Shown here: piece after piece, positions 17,793 through 25,690 of the stretch | Layout: every line of letters starts with the position of its first letter | How positions within the stretch are numbered: the stretch's first letter is position 1 | Origin: JADJLQ01 sp044227925 | GTDB lineage: Bacteria > Bacteroidota > Bacteroidia > Chitinophagales > Saprospiraceae | Assembly (NCBI GenBank): GCA_044227925.1 | Contig: JBGAVW010000012.1 | Span: 24,321 to 88,320 of the forward strand | Direction of reading: 5' to 3' | DNA: 64,000 nucleotides | The notes under the pieces: generated by a model | Database searches by the model: none | Told to the model about the DNA's origin: nothing | What the model saw: the letters and a program-made list of their open reading frames with translations, nothing else | Position numbers and translations under genes: made by a program

Positions 17793-20700
17793 ATGTTAGG
17801 TAAAGGTTTAGTGAAGTTTTTCTTTATACTTCTAGGTATCGTATGCCTTATGCAATATTTATTCATGCTGCCTACCCGAAGTGTAGAAAGAAAAGCAGAC
17901 AAATATGCAGAGGAATTTAGCACAACAGCGGATAGCATAGATCCTGCTTTGGCTTTTCGTACTGCCAGAACACAATATTTGGACTCTGTTTCGAATGATG
18001 TAATTTTTTCCATACCGGGTATAAAAAAGTATACGTATGAGGAATTGAAACGACAGCAGCTGGCTTTAGGTCTTGACCTTAAAGGTGGTATGCAAAGTGT
18101 ACTCAATGTAGATCTCAAAGATGCCCTTATAAGGCTTTCACGAGATAGCAAGGATCCCGAATTTCTGCAGGCTCTGGACAATGCTGAGAAAGCCCTTGCC
18201 TCTGATAATAGAAATTATATCACCCTCTTTGGAGAGGCTTATGAAAAAATTGCTCCTGGTAAAAAACTGGCTGTGATTTTTCAACGAGACCCGGGTTTGA
18301 AAACGCAGATTAATAATGAGACTTCCAATTCTACTGTGCTCAATATATTGCGTACCAAAGCCGATGAGACAGTAAAACTGACTTTCGACAGACTGAAAAA
18401 TCGTATTGATAAATTCGGCGTAATCCAGCCCAATGTATCATTAGATGCTGCTCGTGACCAGATTACTGTCGAACTTCCTGGTATTGAAAATCCGGAAAGA
18501 GCCAGGAGGTTACTACAAACTACTGCAAAACTTGAGTTTTGGGATGTTTACCGGGCTGGTGATCCAGCAGTGACTTCTCCTAGTATCTTAAATGCCCTGG
18601 TAGAAGCTGATGACAAGTTAAAGAAAATAATGGGTGAGGATACGGTAGCTGTCGGCTCAGCCAGCGATTCCATCATAAGAATCGATACGGCTTATGCATC
18701 GTCACTGGATACAGCAGGAAATACGGTAATAGATTCGTCTAAATTTACATATGATACCACTTTTGCTTCTGAGGATCCACTGGCATCAAGGGGACCCTTA
18801 TTACGAGTTTTTACTCCCAATTTTGTAAATCAGGACCGTACCAGTTTTACATTTTCTCCTGCGGTTATGGGAGTAGCTGAAGAAAAAAACAAAAATAAAG
18901 TATTGGCTATGCTTAATATGCCTGAGATCAGGCAGGCATTTCCAAAAGAACTTGAATTTAAATGGGCTGCCAAACCCGTAACCCTCACTGATAATACCAG
19001 TGGTGATGAATCAGCTATGTATTTTTTACATGCGATAAAACATAAAAAAGGGACTGATGTAGCGCCAATCGAAGGCGATAGAATTACAAATGCTCAGCCT
19101 TCAAGCAATAGAAATGGTCAGACTACGGTAACGCTCAAAATGGATAATGCAGGCTCAAAAGTATGGGCCGATATGACTACAAAAGCCGCACAGGATAATA
19201 ATAGAGAGATAGCAATCACCCTTGATGATGAAGTGGTATCCTGTCCATCTGTTAATGGCCCAATCACGGGTGGTGACACAGAAATTACCGGATCTTTTAC
19301 TGTTCAGGAAGCAACTGACCTTGCCAATATTCTGCAAGTTGGTAAACTACCTGCTCGTACCAAAATTATCCAGGAGTCGTTAATCGGACCTTCCTTGGGT
19401 CGTGAGAATATTCAAAAATCCCTATGGGCAATGGGCCTTGGATTTTTGGTGGTATTGATTTTTATGGTGATGTATTATGGTAAAGGTGGCTGGGTGGCCA
19501 TCATTGCCTTGATTGCCAACCTATTCTTTATCATTGGTGCACTGGCTTCGTTAGGTACGGTACTCACTTTACCTGGTATCGCTGGTATTGTACTTACAAT
19601 GGGTATGGCCGTAGACGCTAACGTAATCGTATACGAGCGCATCCGGGAAGAGTTAAGAGAAGGTAAATCGTTACTCACCTCTATTGCTGAAGGATTTAAA
19701 CATTCTATGTCAGCGATTCTCGACTCTAATGCCACTACATTATTGATTGGTTTGGTACTTATATATTTTGGATTGGGCCCGATTAAGGGTTTTGGTACAG
19801 TACTTATTGTAGGTATTATATTTACCGTATTCACTGCTTTATTGATGAGCCGTTTGATTATTGATTGGTGGGTACACCGTGGCGGTGAAATCAATTTTTG
19901 GACTAGTAAGACCAAAGATTTATTTACCCATTTTAAATACGACTGGATTGGAATGCGTAAAAAATCTTATATGATTTCAGGAGCATTACTTTTAATCGGT
20001 TTGATAGCAGTACTGACCAGAGGCTTCGACTATGGAGTTGATTTTACCGGGGGATATTCTTACAATATCAATATGGGTAATACTCCGGTAAGTTCGGACC
20101 AGTTGAGAACTTCGCTTACTACCTTATTGGAAGGGGAGCCGGTGATTAAGGCAGTAGATGCTGCGAATACCTATAACGTTACTACCAAATATTTGATAGA
20201 TGATCTTTCTGCTGAAGCTCCTGATAAAGTAATGGCAAAAATGTTGGAAGGAATCAAATCTTTGCCTGGTGCTGAAAATACTACACTTGAAAATTTCAAA
20301 AACCCTGAAGGCTCTGGAATACATATAACCAGTTTTACTAAAGTAAATCCTACCATAGCTGATGATATACGTACCAGTTCTATTTGGGCGACAATTATCG
20401 GATTGGTAGTGATCTTCTTTTATATATTAGTCCGCTTTAATAAATGGCAGTATAGTCTTGGTGCGGTAATAGCATTAGCGCATGATGTTTTGATTACAGT
20501 AGGTTTATTTGCTTTATTACATGGCATTCTGCCTATCCCACTGGAGATTGATTCCGCTTTCATCGCCGCGATTCTTACCCTTATCGGTTATTCAATAAAT
20601 GATACAGTGATCGTATTTGATCGTATTCGGGAATACATGAATACGTATTCCACACTTACGTTGGAAGAAATCATCAATAAAGCCGTTAATAGTACACTGA

Positions 20701-20951
20701 CTCGTACGATTATTACTTCACTTACAGTGTTTTTTACCATTTTTATCTTATTGGTATTTGGTGGTAGCTCCATCAAAGGTTTTGCCTTTGCCATGACCGT
20801 AGGTGTAGTAGTCGGTACATATTCATCTATATTTATTGCATCACCAATCTTAGTTGATTTTGCCACTAAAAAAGCAAAAGAAATACAGGCCAAAAACGTA
20901 AAACCAACAACCGGCGGCTTAACTAAAAATGTTGCTGTTAAAGCGAAATAA
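17793..20951 (+). CDS. secDF: Protein translocase subunit SecDF (fused)
   Basis: A 1052-residue fusion of SecD and SecF, the form usual in Bacteroidota. This RND-type membrane protein uses the proton gradient to help pull secreted proteins through SecYEG. The SecD half has GLDLKGGMQSVL near residue 94, a P1 head region interrupted by a long low-complexity insertion, and the helix bundle with TMGMAVDANVIVYERIREEL. The SecF half begins around residue 710 and carries FDYGVDFTGGYSY and IGYSINDTVIVFDRIREY. The conserved Asp of MAVDANV and NDTVIVFDR needed for proton flow are present. It has its own promoter element and is followed by a strong terminator, so it looks monocistronic. Confidence 0.97.
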   Translation: MLGKGLVKFFFILLGIVCLMQYLFMLPTRSVERKADKYAEEFSTTADSIDPALAFRTARTQYLDSVSNDVIFSIPGIKKYTYEELKRQQLALGLDLKGGMQSVLNVDLKDALIRLSRDSKDPEFLQALDNAEKALASDNRNYITLFGEAYEKIAPGKKLAVIFQRDPGLKTQINNETSNSTVLNILRTKADETVKLTFDRLKNRIDKFGVIQPNVSLDAARDQITVELPGIENPERARRLLQTTAKLEFWDVYRAGDPAVTSPSILNALVEADDKLKKIMGEDTVAVGSASDSIIRIDTAYASSLDTAGNTVIDSSKFTYDTTFASEDPLASRGPLLRVFTPNFVNQDRTSFTFSPAVMGVAEEKNKNKVLAMLNMPEIRQAFPKELEFKWAAKPVTLTDNTSGDESAMYFLHAIKHKKGTDVAPIEGDRITNAQPSSNRNGQTTVTLKMDNAGSKVWADMTTKAAQDNNREIAITLDDEVVSCPSVNGPITGGDTEITGSFTVQEATDLANILQVGKLPARTKIIQESLIGPSLGRENIQKSLWAMGLGFLVVLIFMVMYYGKGGWVAIIALIANLFFIIGALASLGTVLTLPGIAGIVLTMGMAVDANVIVYERIREELREGKSLLTSIAEGFKHSMSAILDSNATTLLIGLVLIYFGLGPIKGFGTVLIVGIIFTVFTALLMSRLIIDWWVHRGGEINFWTSKTKDLFTHFKYDWIGMRKKSYMISGALLLIGLIAVLTRGFDYGVDFTGGYSYNINMGNTPVSSDQLRTSLTTLLEGEPVIKAVDAANTYNVTTKYLIDDLSAEAPDKVMAKMLEGIKSLPGAENTTLENFKNPEGSGIHITSFTKVNPTIADDIRTSSIWATIIGLVVIFFYILVRFNKWQYSLGAVIALAHDVLITVGLFALLHGILPIPLEIDSAFIAAILTLIGYSINDTVIVFDRIREYMNTYSTLTLEEIINKAVNSTLTRTIITSLTVFFTIFILLVFGGSSIKGFAFAMTVGVVVGTYSSIFIASPILVDFATKKAKEIQAKNVKPTTGGLTKNVAVKAK

Positions 20952-20975
20952 GACTTTTTAAATATAATTTCACAA

Positions 20976-21006
20976 GGGCTCACCTCTAATCAGGTGGGCT
21001 CTTTTT
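20976..21006 (+). terminator. Rho-independent terminator after secDF
   Basis: GGGCTCACCT pairs with AGGTGGGCTC across a 6-nt loop (10 bp, two G-U pairs) and is followed by a run of five T. It begins 25 bp after the secDF stop. Confidence 0.88.
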
Positions 21007-21220
21007 ATTTGGGGCATTTGGTAGTAATATCGATTGAAATGTAAATATTTAATTTAGGAATGATGATAGGCCATTCGTGGTTTGAGCATCTGATGATACT
21101 GCCGGGAAATATTTTTCCGAGTTGCCATATTATTTCAAGCCTGGAAAATTTATTACGGCATTGTGGACAAAATATATCAAAGCTGGCTGGAATTAATGCG
21201 GAGGTATTTACATCAAACAC
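21005..21220 (-). CDS. Possible small zinc-ribbon protein (uncertain)
   Basis: A 71-residue frame with a GTG start. Its only support is a spaced set of possible zinc ligands: FCPQCRNKF near residue 18 and IRCSNHEW near residue 44, resembling small CxxC zinc ribbons. There is no recognised family, no promoter motif, and the stop falls in the T-run of the secDF terminator. It may be a chance frame or a decayed gene. Confidence 0.22.
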   Translation of the reverse strand: MFDVNTSALIPASFDIFCPQCRNKFSRLEIIWQLGKIFPGSIIRCSNHEWPIIIPKLNIYISIDITTKCPK

Positions 21221-21405
21221 CTCTCGGGTCTTTTACCGGGATTCTACATCGACAAATTCGATATGGATTTGAAGCCACTCAAACCTATATTGAAAGAGTG
21301 AAGGGCTATTTGGTAAAGTTATTGAATTTATGGGTTTTGGAATACGGTTATGCAATACTATTGAACAATAATGGTAGATCAGGTATATTTGTTTATATAA
21401 TTCAA
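21007..21405. other. Intergenic region between secDF and the PorE-like gene
   Basis: About 400 bp. The right end carries a good promoter (21361-21391). The left part contains only short frames, including the doubtful zinc-ribbon frame on the minus strand and an in-frame upstream extension of the PorE-like gene from a GTG at 21163, which I do not accept because it is upstream of the promoter and resembles no protein. Confidence 0.5.
21361..21391 (+). promoter_or_regulatory. Promoter of the PorE-like gene
   Basis: A -33 TTG (21361-21363) and a -7 TATATTTG (21384-21391) are separated by 20 bp, the expected Bacteroidota spacing. The ATG at 21406 lies 14 bp further on. This supports the ATG rather than upstream starts. 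Confidence 0.6.
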
Positions 21406-23403
21406 ATGTTCAGGGTAGGATATAGCTTGTTTGTAATTTCAATATTGATATTGATTTCTTTTTGTACAGTGGTGCAAAAAGCAAGGACAGGTGCTGATGC
21501 ATTTGATCGAAAGCAATTTTTTTTAGCTGCCAATCTCTATGAAAAAGAATTTGAAACGTATACGGATAAAGCATTCCGGGCCAAAGTGGCCTATGGGGCT
21601 GCTGTGTCGTATATGAAAATGAATGAAACCGCCCTGGCTGCACAATGGTTTAAACAAGCTGCTGATTTGGAATTTGGTGATGTGGCATGGAAAGAATACA
21701 GCAATGCGCTGATTCAATTAGGACAGTATGAAGATGCCATACAAGTATTGGAAACATTACAGAACAGAAAGGGAAATAGCGAAGAAATAAGGTTGATTAT
21801 CTCGAATGCAAAACAATCTGCATCCATTGCACGTGAAAATCTGAATTTTTATACTGTGCATTCATTGGATCTCAATACAGCTGCTGCTGAATATGCACCC
21901 AGCATCAATCCACAAGGGGATTTGGTCTTTACTTCTGATCGACCTTCCGTTTCAGGTACCGAAATATATAAATGGACAGGCAGAAGTTTTTCTGATCTAT
22001 TTATTGGCAATCCAAATTCACTCGAAACCAAATCTTTCGATCAAATCATTAATAGCCAGGCAAATGAAGGTACTGCTACATTCAATGCCGCAGGTAATGT
22101 AATCATATTTACCAGGTGCGGCTCTACCATAAATGTACCGGATGCTTATTGTAAACTCATGATGTCTCAATACGATCAGGGTAAATGGAGCGAACCTACT
22201 CAACTTGACTTTCAAAAAGAAAATATTAATTACCGCAATCCTTGTTTTGCGGCTAATGATTCAGTTATCTTTTTTGATAGTGATGATGAGAAAGGGGAAG
22301 GGAAATACGACATATATTATACGGAATGGCTGGAGAATAAATGGAATGGACCGGAAAGACTGGGTAACAGGATAAATACAAAACATGAAGAAAAGTTCCC
22401 ATTTATGTACAATGATACACTCTACTTTGCCTCTGACAGGCCGGGAGGTTTGGGTGGATTGGATATATACAAGACATTTGTAAATGAAGAGGGAGAATGG
22501 CAGCCACCTATAAATCTTAAAGCGCCCATTAATAGCAATGAAGATGATTTTGGCCTCGTGATTGATCCCCGCACCCAAGGAAATGAATTAAAAGGTTATT
22601 TTTCATCCTCCCGTAAAGGAGGGGCAGGAAAAGACGATATCTATTCTTTTATACGCACAAAAACGGATGAATCCGTTTTTGTGCCTGCTATTAAACCAAG
22701 CGATACCATCACAAAGAAGAAGGAAATCGCATATAAGATATTCGTTAATGTTAGAGTAAATCAAATACTGCGTACCAATCCGGATGATCCGAATAGTCCT
22801 ATTGCCCAAAAAAGACCCATGCCTGATGTTTCGGTTCTTTTAAAAGAGGATAATAATCCAATTCAATTGCGCACCAATGCCAATGGGAATGCATACCGCG
22901 AAATCGCTTACGATAAAAATTACTTTGCTATAGCAGTAGCCCCTCCGCTTTTAAATTCAAGTACTACATTCAATACTATTGATAAAAAAGACCCTGACAA
23001 TCCCATCAAGACAATCAATATTGAAATTAATCTCGATAAATTATACACGGGCAAAGAAATCATACTTTCGGATATTTATTATGATCTGGACAAATGGGAT
23101 ATCAGAAAAGATGCCGAAATACCTTTGAATTCACTTGCCCAGATGCTAAAAGATAATCCACGCATCAGAATACAACTTTCTTCTCATACGGATTGCAGAA
23201 GCAGCGAGGTATATAATTTGGAGTTGTCTAATAAGAGGGCTAAGTCTGCAGTGGATTTTCTGATCAAAAGTGGAATAGCCCAGGAAAGACTGATTCCTAA
23301 AGGCTTTGGAGAATCACAATTAATAAATACATGTATTTGCGAACAATGTACCGAGGAGGAACATCAGGCGAATAGAAGAACAACTTTTACTATACTGAAT
23401 TAA
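21406..23403 (+). CDS. OmpA family protein with TPR and PD40 propeller (T9SS PorE-like)
   Basis: About 665 residues. The N-terminal hydrophobic segment (YSLFVISILILISFC) could be a lipoprotein signal, although Phe before the Cys is atypical. Tetratricopeptide repeats follow (about 30-130), then PD40/WD40-like blades with the repeated ...FASDRPGG and FFDSDDEKG patterns (about 180-430), a carboxypeptidase-regulatory or CnaB-like sandwich (about 500-590), and a C-terminal OmpA peptidoglycan-binding domain (DIYYDLDKWDI, then LSSHTDCRSSEVYNLELSNKRAKSA). This TPR-propeller-CRD-OmpA order is that of PorE, a peptidoglycan-anchored component of type IX secretion. Bacteroidota carry several similar proteins, so identity with the true PorE is not certain. 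The fit with T9SS cargo at 58-64 kb is suggestive. Confidence 0.82.
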   Translation: MFRVGYSLFVISILILISFCTVVQKARTGADAFDRKQFFLAANLYEKEFETYTDKAFRAKVAYGAAVSYMKMNETALAAQWFKQAADLEFGDVAWKEYSNALIQLGQYEDAIQVLETLQNRKGNSEEIRLIISNAKQSASIARENLNFYTVHSLDLNTAAAEYAPSINPQGDLVFTSDRPSVSGTEIYKWTGRSFSDLFIGNPNSLETKSFDQIINSQANEGTATFNAAGNVIIFTRCGSTINVPDAYCKLMMSQYDQGKWSEPTQLDFQKENINYRNPCFAANDSVIFFDSDDEKGEGKYDIYYTEWLENKWNGPERLGNRINTKHEEKFPFMYNDTLYFASDRPGGLGGLDIYKTFVNEEGEWQPPINLKAPINSNEDDFGLVIDPRTQGNELKGYFSSSRKGGAGKDDIYSFIRTKTDESVFVPAIKPSDTITKKKEIAYKIFVNVRVNQILRTNPDDPNSPIAQKRPMPDVSVLLKEDNNPIQLRTNANGNAYREIAYDKNYFAIAVAPPLLNSSTTFNTIDKKDPDNPIKTINIEINLDKLYTGKEIILSDIYYDLDKWDIRKDAEIPLNSLAQMLKDNPRIRIQLSSHTDCRSSEVYNLELSNKRAKSAVDFLIKSGIAQERLIPKGFGESQLINTCICEQCTEEEHQANRRTTFTILN

Positions 23404-23568
23404 TGTCTTAGTACAACACAGTTCTTCATTATAGAAAATTTGGAAAACCAATTATAATCTTGGATGGGTTGTGAATAATCTAAGTTCCCCAATGATCTAA
23501 TTATGCATTTGAAGTTTTCATAAGGTAAAAAACGTATTAAAAAAATTTTCATATCCAATAAATAATTA

Positions 23569-23576
23569 TACATTTG
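23569..23576 (+). promoter_or_regulatory. Putative -7 element of metK
   Basis: TACATTTG matches TAnnTTTG, 59 bp before the metK ATG. A weak TTTT/TTTC stretch sits where the -33 element is expected. The 232-bp gap contains no recognisable SAM riboswitch. Confidence 0.38.
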
Positions 23577-23635
23577 CCAGACCATTCAAGCTGAATGTGT
23601 TTTATTCATTTAACAACCTGGAACTTTAATTTTTT

Positions 23636-24892
23636 ATGCCTTATCTTTTTACTTCTGAATCTGTATCTGAAGGACATCCTGATAAAGTAGCAGACCAGAT
23701 CTCAGATGCCCTCATTGATAATTTTCTTGCCTTTGATCCCGAATCCAAAGTGGCATGTGAAACCTTGGTTACCACAGGTCAGGTAGTGCTGGCAGGAGAA
23801 GTAAAATCAAAAACATATCTGGATGTACAGGAGATCGCGCGAGATGTAATACGTAAAATCGGGTACACCAAGAGTGAGTACATGTTTGAAGCAAATTCAT
23901 GTGGTATATTTTCTGCGATACATGAGCAATCAGCAGATATTAACCGCGGTGTGGACAAAAAGAATCGCGAAGAACAAGGCGCTGGAGATCAGGGAATGAT
24001 GTTTGGCTATGCCAGTCGTGAAACAGAAGATTTTATGCCTTTGCCTTTGGATTTGGCACATAAACTATTGATTGAATTGGCTGAACTAAGACGGGAATGC
24101 AAACAAATCAAATACCTTAGACCGGATGCGAAAAGCCAGGTAACCATTGAATACGATGATAACAATAAACCCATTAGAATTGATACCATCGTAATCTCCA
24201 CCCAACATGATGATTTTGATAAAGATGAAGCCATGGCTCAAAAGATCAGAAAGGATATGATTGAAATACTGGTGCCAAGGGTAAAAAAGAAATTAGGGGC
24301 CAATATCCAGAAACTATTCAATAATAATATCACATATCATATCAATCCAACGGGCAAATTTGTAATCGGAGGCCCGCATGGAGATACCGGCTTGACAGGC
24401 AGAAAAATTATTGTAGATACCTATGGCGGTAAAGGGGCACATGGTGGTGGTGCTTTCTCCGGAAAAGATCCATCTAAAGTTGACAGATCTGCTGCTTATG
24501 CTACCAGGCATATAGCTAAAAATATAGTTGCTGCGGGTTTATGTGATGAGGTATTAGTGCAGGTCTCCTATGCAATAGGTGTGGCCAAACCAATGGGCTT
24601 ATATGTAAATACCTATAACACAGCCAGAGTGGCCATGACAGATGGTGAGATAGCGGCACGTATTCTGGATATTTTCGACATGCGTCCATATGCAATTGAA
24701 AAACGGTTAAAACTTCGTTCGCCTATATATTCCGAAACAGCTTCTTATGGCCATATGGGAAGAAAGCCTGAAGTGATAGAAAAGACTTTCAAATCACCGG
24801 ATGGCAAAGTCAAAAAAGTAAAAGCAGAACTTTTTACCTGGGAGAAACTCGATAAGGTAAAAGAAGTTAAAAAAGCTTTTGGTATAAAATAA
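23636..24892 (+). CDS. metK: S-adenosylmethionine synthase
   Basis: A 418-residue cytoplasmic enzyme that makes S-adenosylmethionine from methionine and ATP. All family signatures are present: FTSESVSEGHPDKVADQISD at the N-terminus (catalytic His, metal-binding Asp), the hexapeptide-type motif GAGDQGMMFGYA near residue 118, and the phosphate-binding GGKGAHGGGAFSGKDPSKVD near 265. The length is about 30 residues above that of the E. coli enzyme, as common in Bacteroidota, with a short insertion around 155-175 and a basic C-terminal tail. It supplies methyl donor for enzymes such as RlmH. Flanked by its own promoter element and a terminator. Confidence 0.97.
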   Translation: MPYLFTSESVSEGHPDKVADQISDALIDNFLAFDPESKVACETLVTTGQVVLAGEVKSKTYLDVQEIARDVIRKIGYTKSEYMFEANSCGIFSAIHEQSADINRGVDKKNREEQGAGDQGMMFGYASRETEDFMPLPLDLAHKLLIELAELRRECKQIKYLRPDAKSQVTIEYDDNNKPIRIDTIVISTQHDDFDKDEAMAQKIRKDMIEILVPRVKKKLGANIQKLFNNNITYHINPTGKFVIGGPHGDTGLTGRKIIVDTYGGKGAHGGGAFSGKDPSKVDRSAAYATRHIAKNIVAAGLCDEVLVQVSYAIGVAKPMGLYVNTYNTARVAMTDGEIAARILDIFDMRPYAIEKRLKLRSPIYSETASYGHMGRKPEVIEKTFKSPDGKVKKVKAELFTWEKLDKVKEVKKAFGIK

Positions 24893-24932
24893 GAAAGCTG
24901 ATTTTTCAAAATAAGAAATTCAACAGGCAAAT

Positions 24933-24965
24933 AAAAGGGACTGCAATAATGGGGTCCCTTTTGTA
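24933..24965 (+). terminator. Rho-independent terminator after metK
   Basis: AAAAGGGAC pairs perfectly with GTCCCTTTT (9 bp, 12-nt loop) and is followed by a T-rich tract. It starts 41 bp after the metK stop; the A-tract/T-tract symmetry means it could work in both directions. Confidence 0.85.
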
Positions 24966-25177
24966 TTTAATTTTCTATTGAGATAAAAAAAATAACTTGA
25001 TCTTAGATGTTAATGGAATCCAGTACACCTGTTTTTTGACATTTGTATTGGTTTTTACTAATTGAGTTCAAAAAAGCATAGGTGTAATCAAGATTTTAAT
25101 CGTCCACCCTTTCTTTTCCTTTATTTAGACTGTATCTTTAGGCACTATTCTAAACTATTTCAAAACACTAAAGAAAT

Positions 25178-25642
25178 ATGTCAGTATTCAAACTTAATGT
25201 AAACGGTCAGTCAGTATCGGTAGATGTGGCTGATGATACCCCACTGCTCTGGGCATTGCGTGATCATCTTAATCTCACCGGTACTAAGTATGGGTGTGGT
25301 ATCACTGCCTGTGGTGCATGTATGGTGCATGTAAATGGCACTGCAACTAAATCATGTACCCTGCCTGTTTCTGTAATTGGAAATGGGAAAATTGTGACCA
25401 TTGAAGGTCTGTCTAAAAATGGAGATCATCCAGTGCAGAAAGCTTGGGATACGGTAGATGTACCTCAGTGTGGCTATTGCCAGGCTGGTCAGATCATGAC
25501 TGCTGCTGCATTATTAAATAAAAAGCCAAATCCAAGTGATAAGGATATTGCAGAAGCTATGAACGGGAATATATGCAGGTGTGGCACATACCATCGAATA
25601 AAGGATGCTGTAAAGTTAGCTTCGAAAAGCATGAAAAAATAA
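25178..25642 (+). CDS. 2Fe-2S subunit of molybdenum hydroxylase (IorA-like)
   Basis: A 154-residue electron-transfer subunit of the xanthine dehydrogenase family. It has the plant-ferredoxin-type cluster site TKYGCGITACGACMVHVNG and the second helical cluster site CGYCQAGQIM with NGNICRCGTYHRI. No signal peptide, as expected: such subunits ride with the Tat-exported partner after folding. It is followed 48 bp later by the large subunit and there is no FAD-binding subunit, so the pair is of the two-subunit isoquinoline 1-oxidoreductase type. The real substrate (aldehyde or N-heterocycle) cannot be inferred. A near-consensus TATCTTTA lies at 25133-25140. Confidence 0.93.
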   Translation: MSVFKLNVNGQSVSVDVADDTPLLWALRDHLNLTGTKYGCGITACGACMVHVNGTATKSCTLPVSVIGNGKIVTIEGLSKNGDHPVQKAWDTVDVPQCGYCQAGQIMTAAALLNKKPNPSDKDIAEAMNGNICRCGTYHRIKDAVKLASKSMKK

Positions 25643-25690
25643 TACGGCATGTTGCATTCAATCATTCATTCAATTTAAAGTGTAATAATC

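Noticed and set aside
19475..19915. 146-codon minus-strand frame inside secDF
   Set aside because: Opposite the conserved SecD membrane region; no family resemblance.
21163..21405. In-frame GTG extension of the PorE-like protein by 81 residues
   Set aside because: It lies upstream of a good promoter at 21361-21391, resembles no protein, and would bury the signal sequence.
23404..23635. SAM riboswitch upstream of metK
   Set aside because: I could not recognise the SAM-I or SAM-II core sequences or a matching terminator; only a -7 element is visible.
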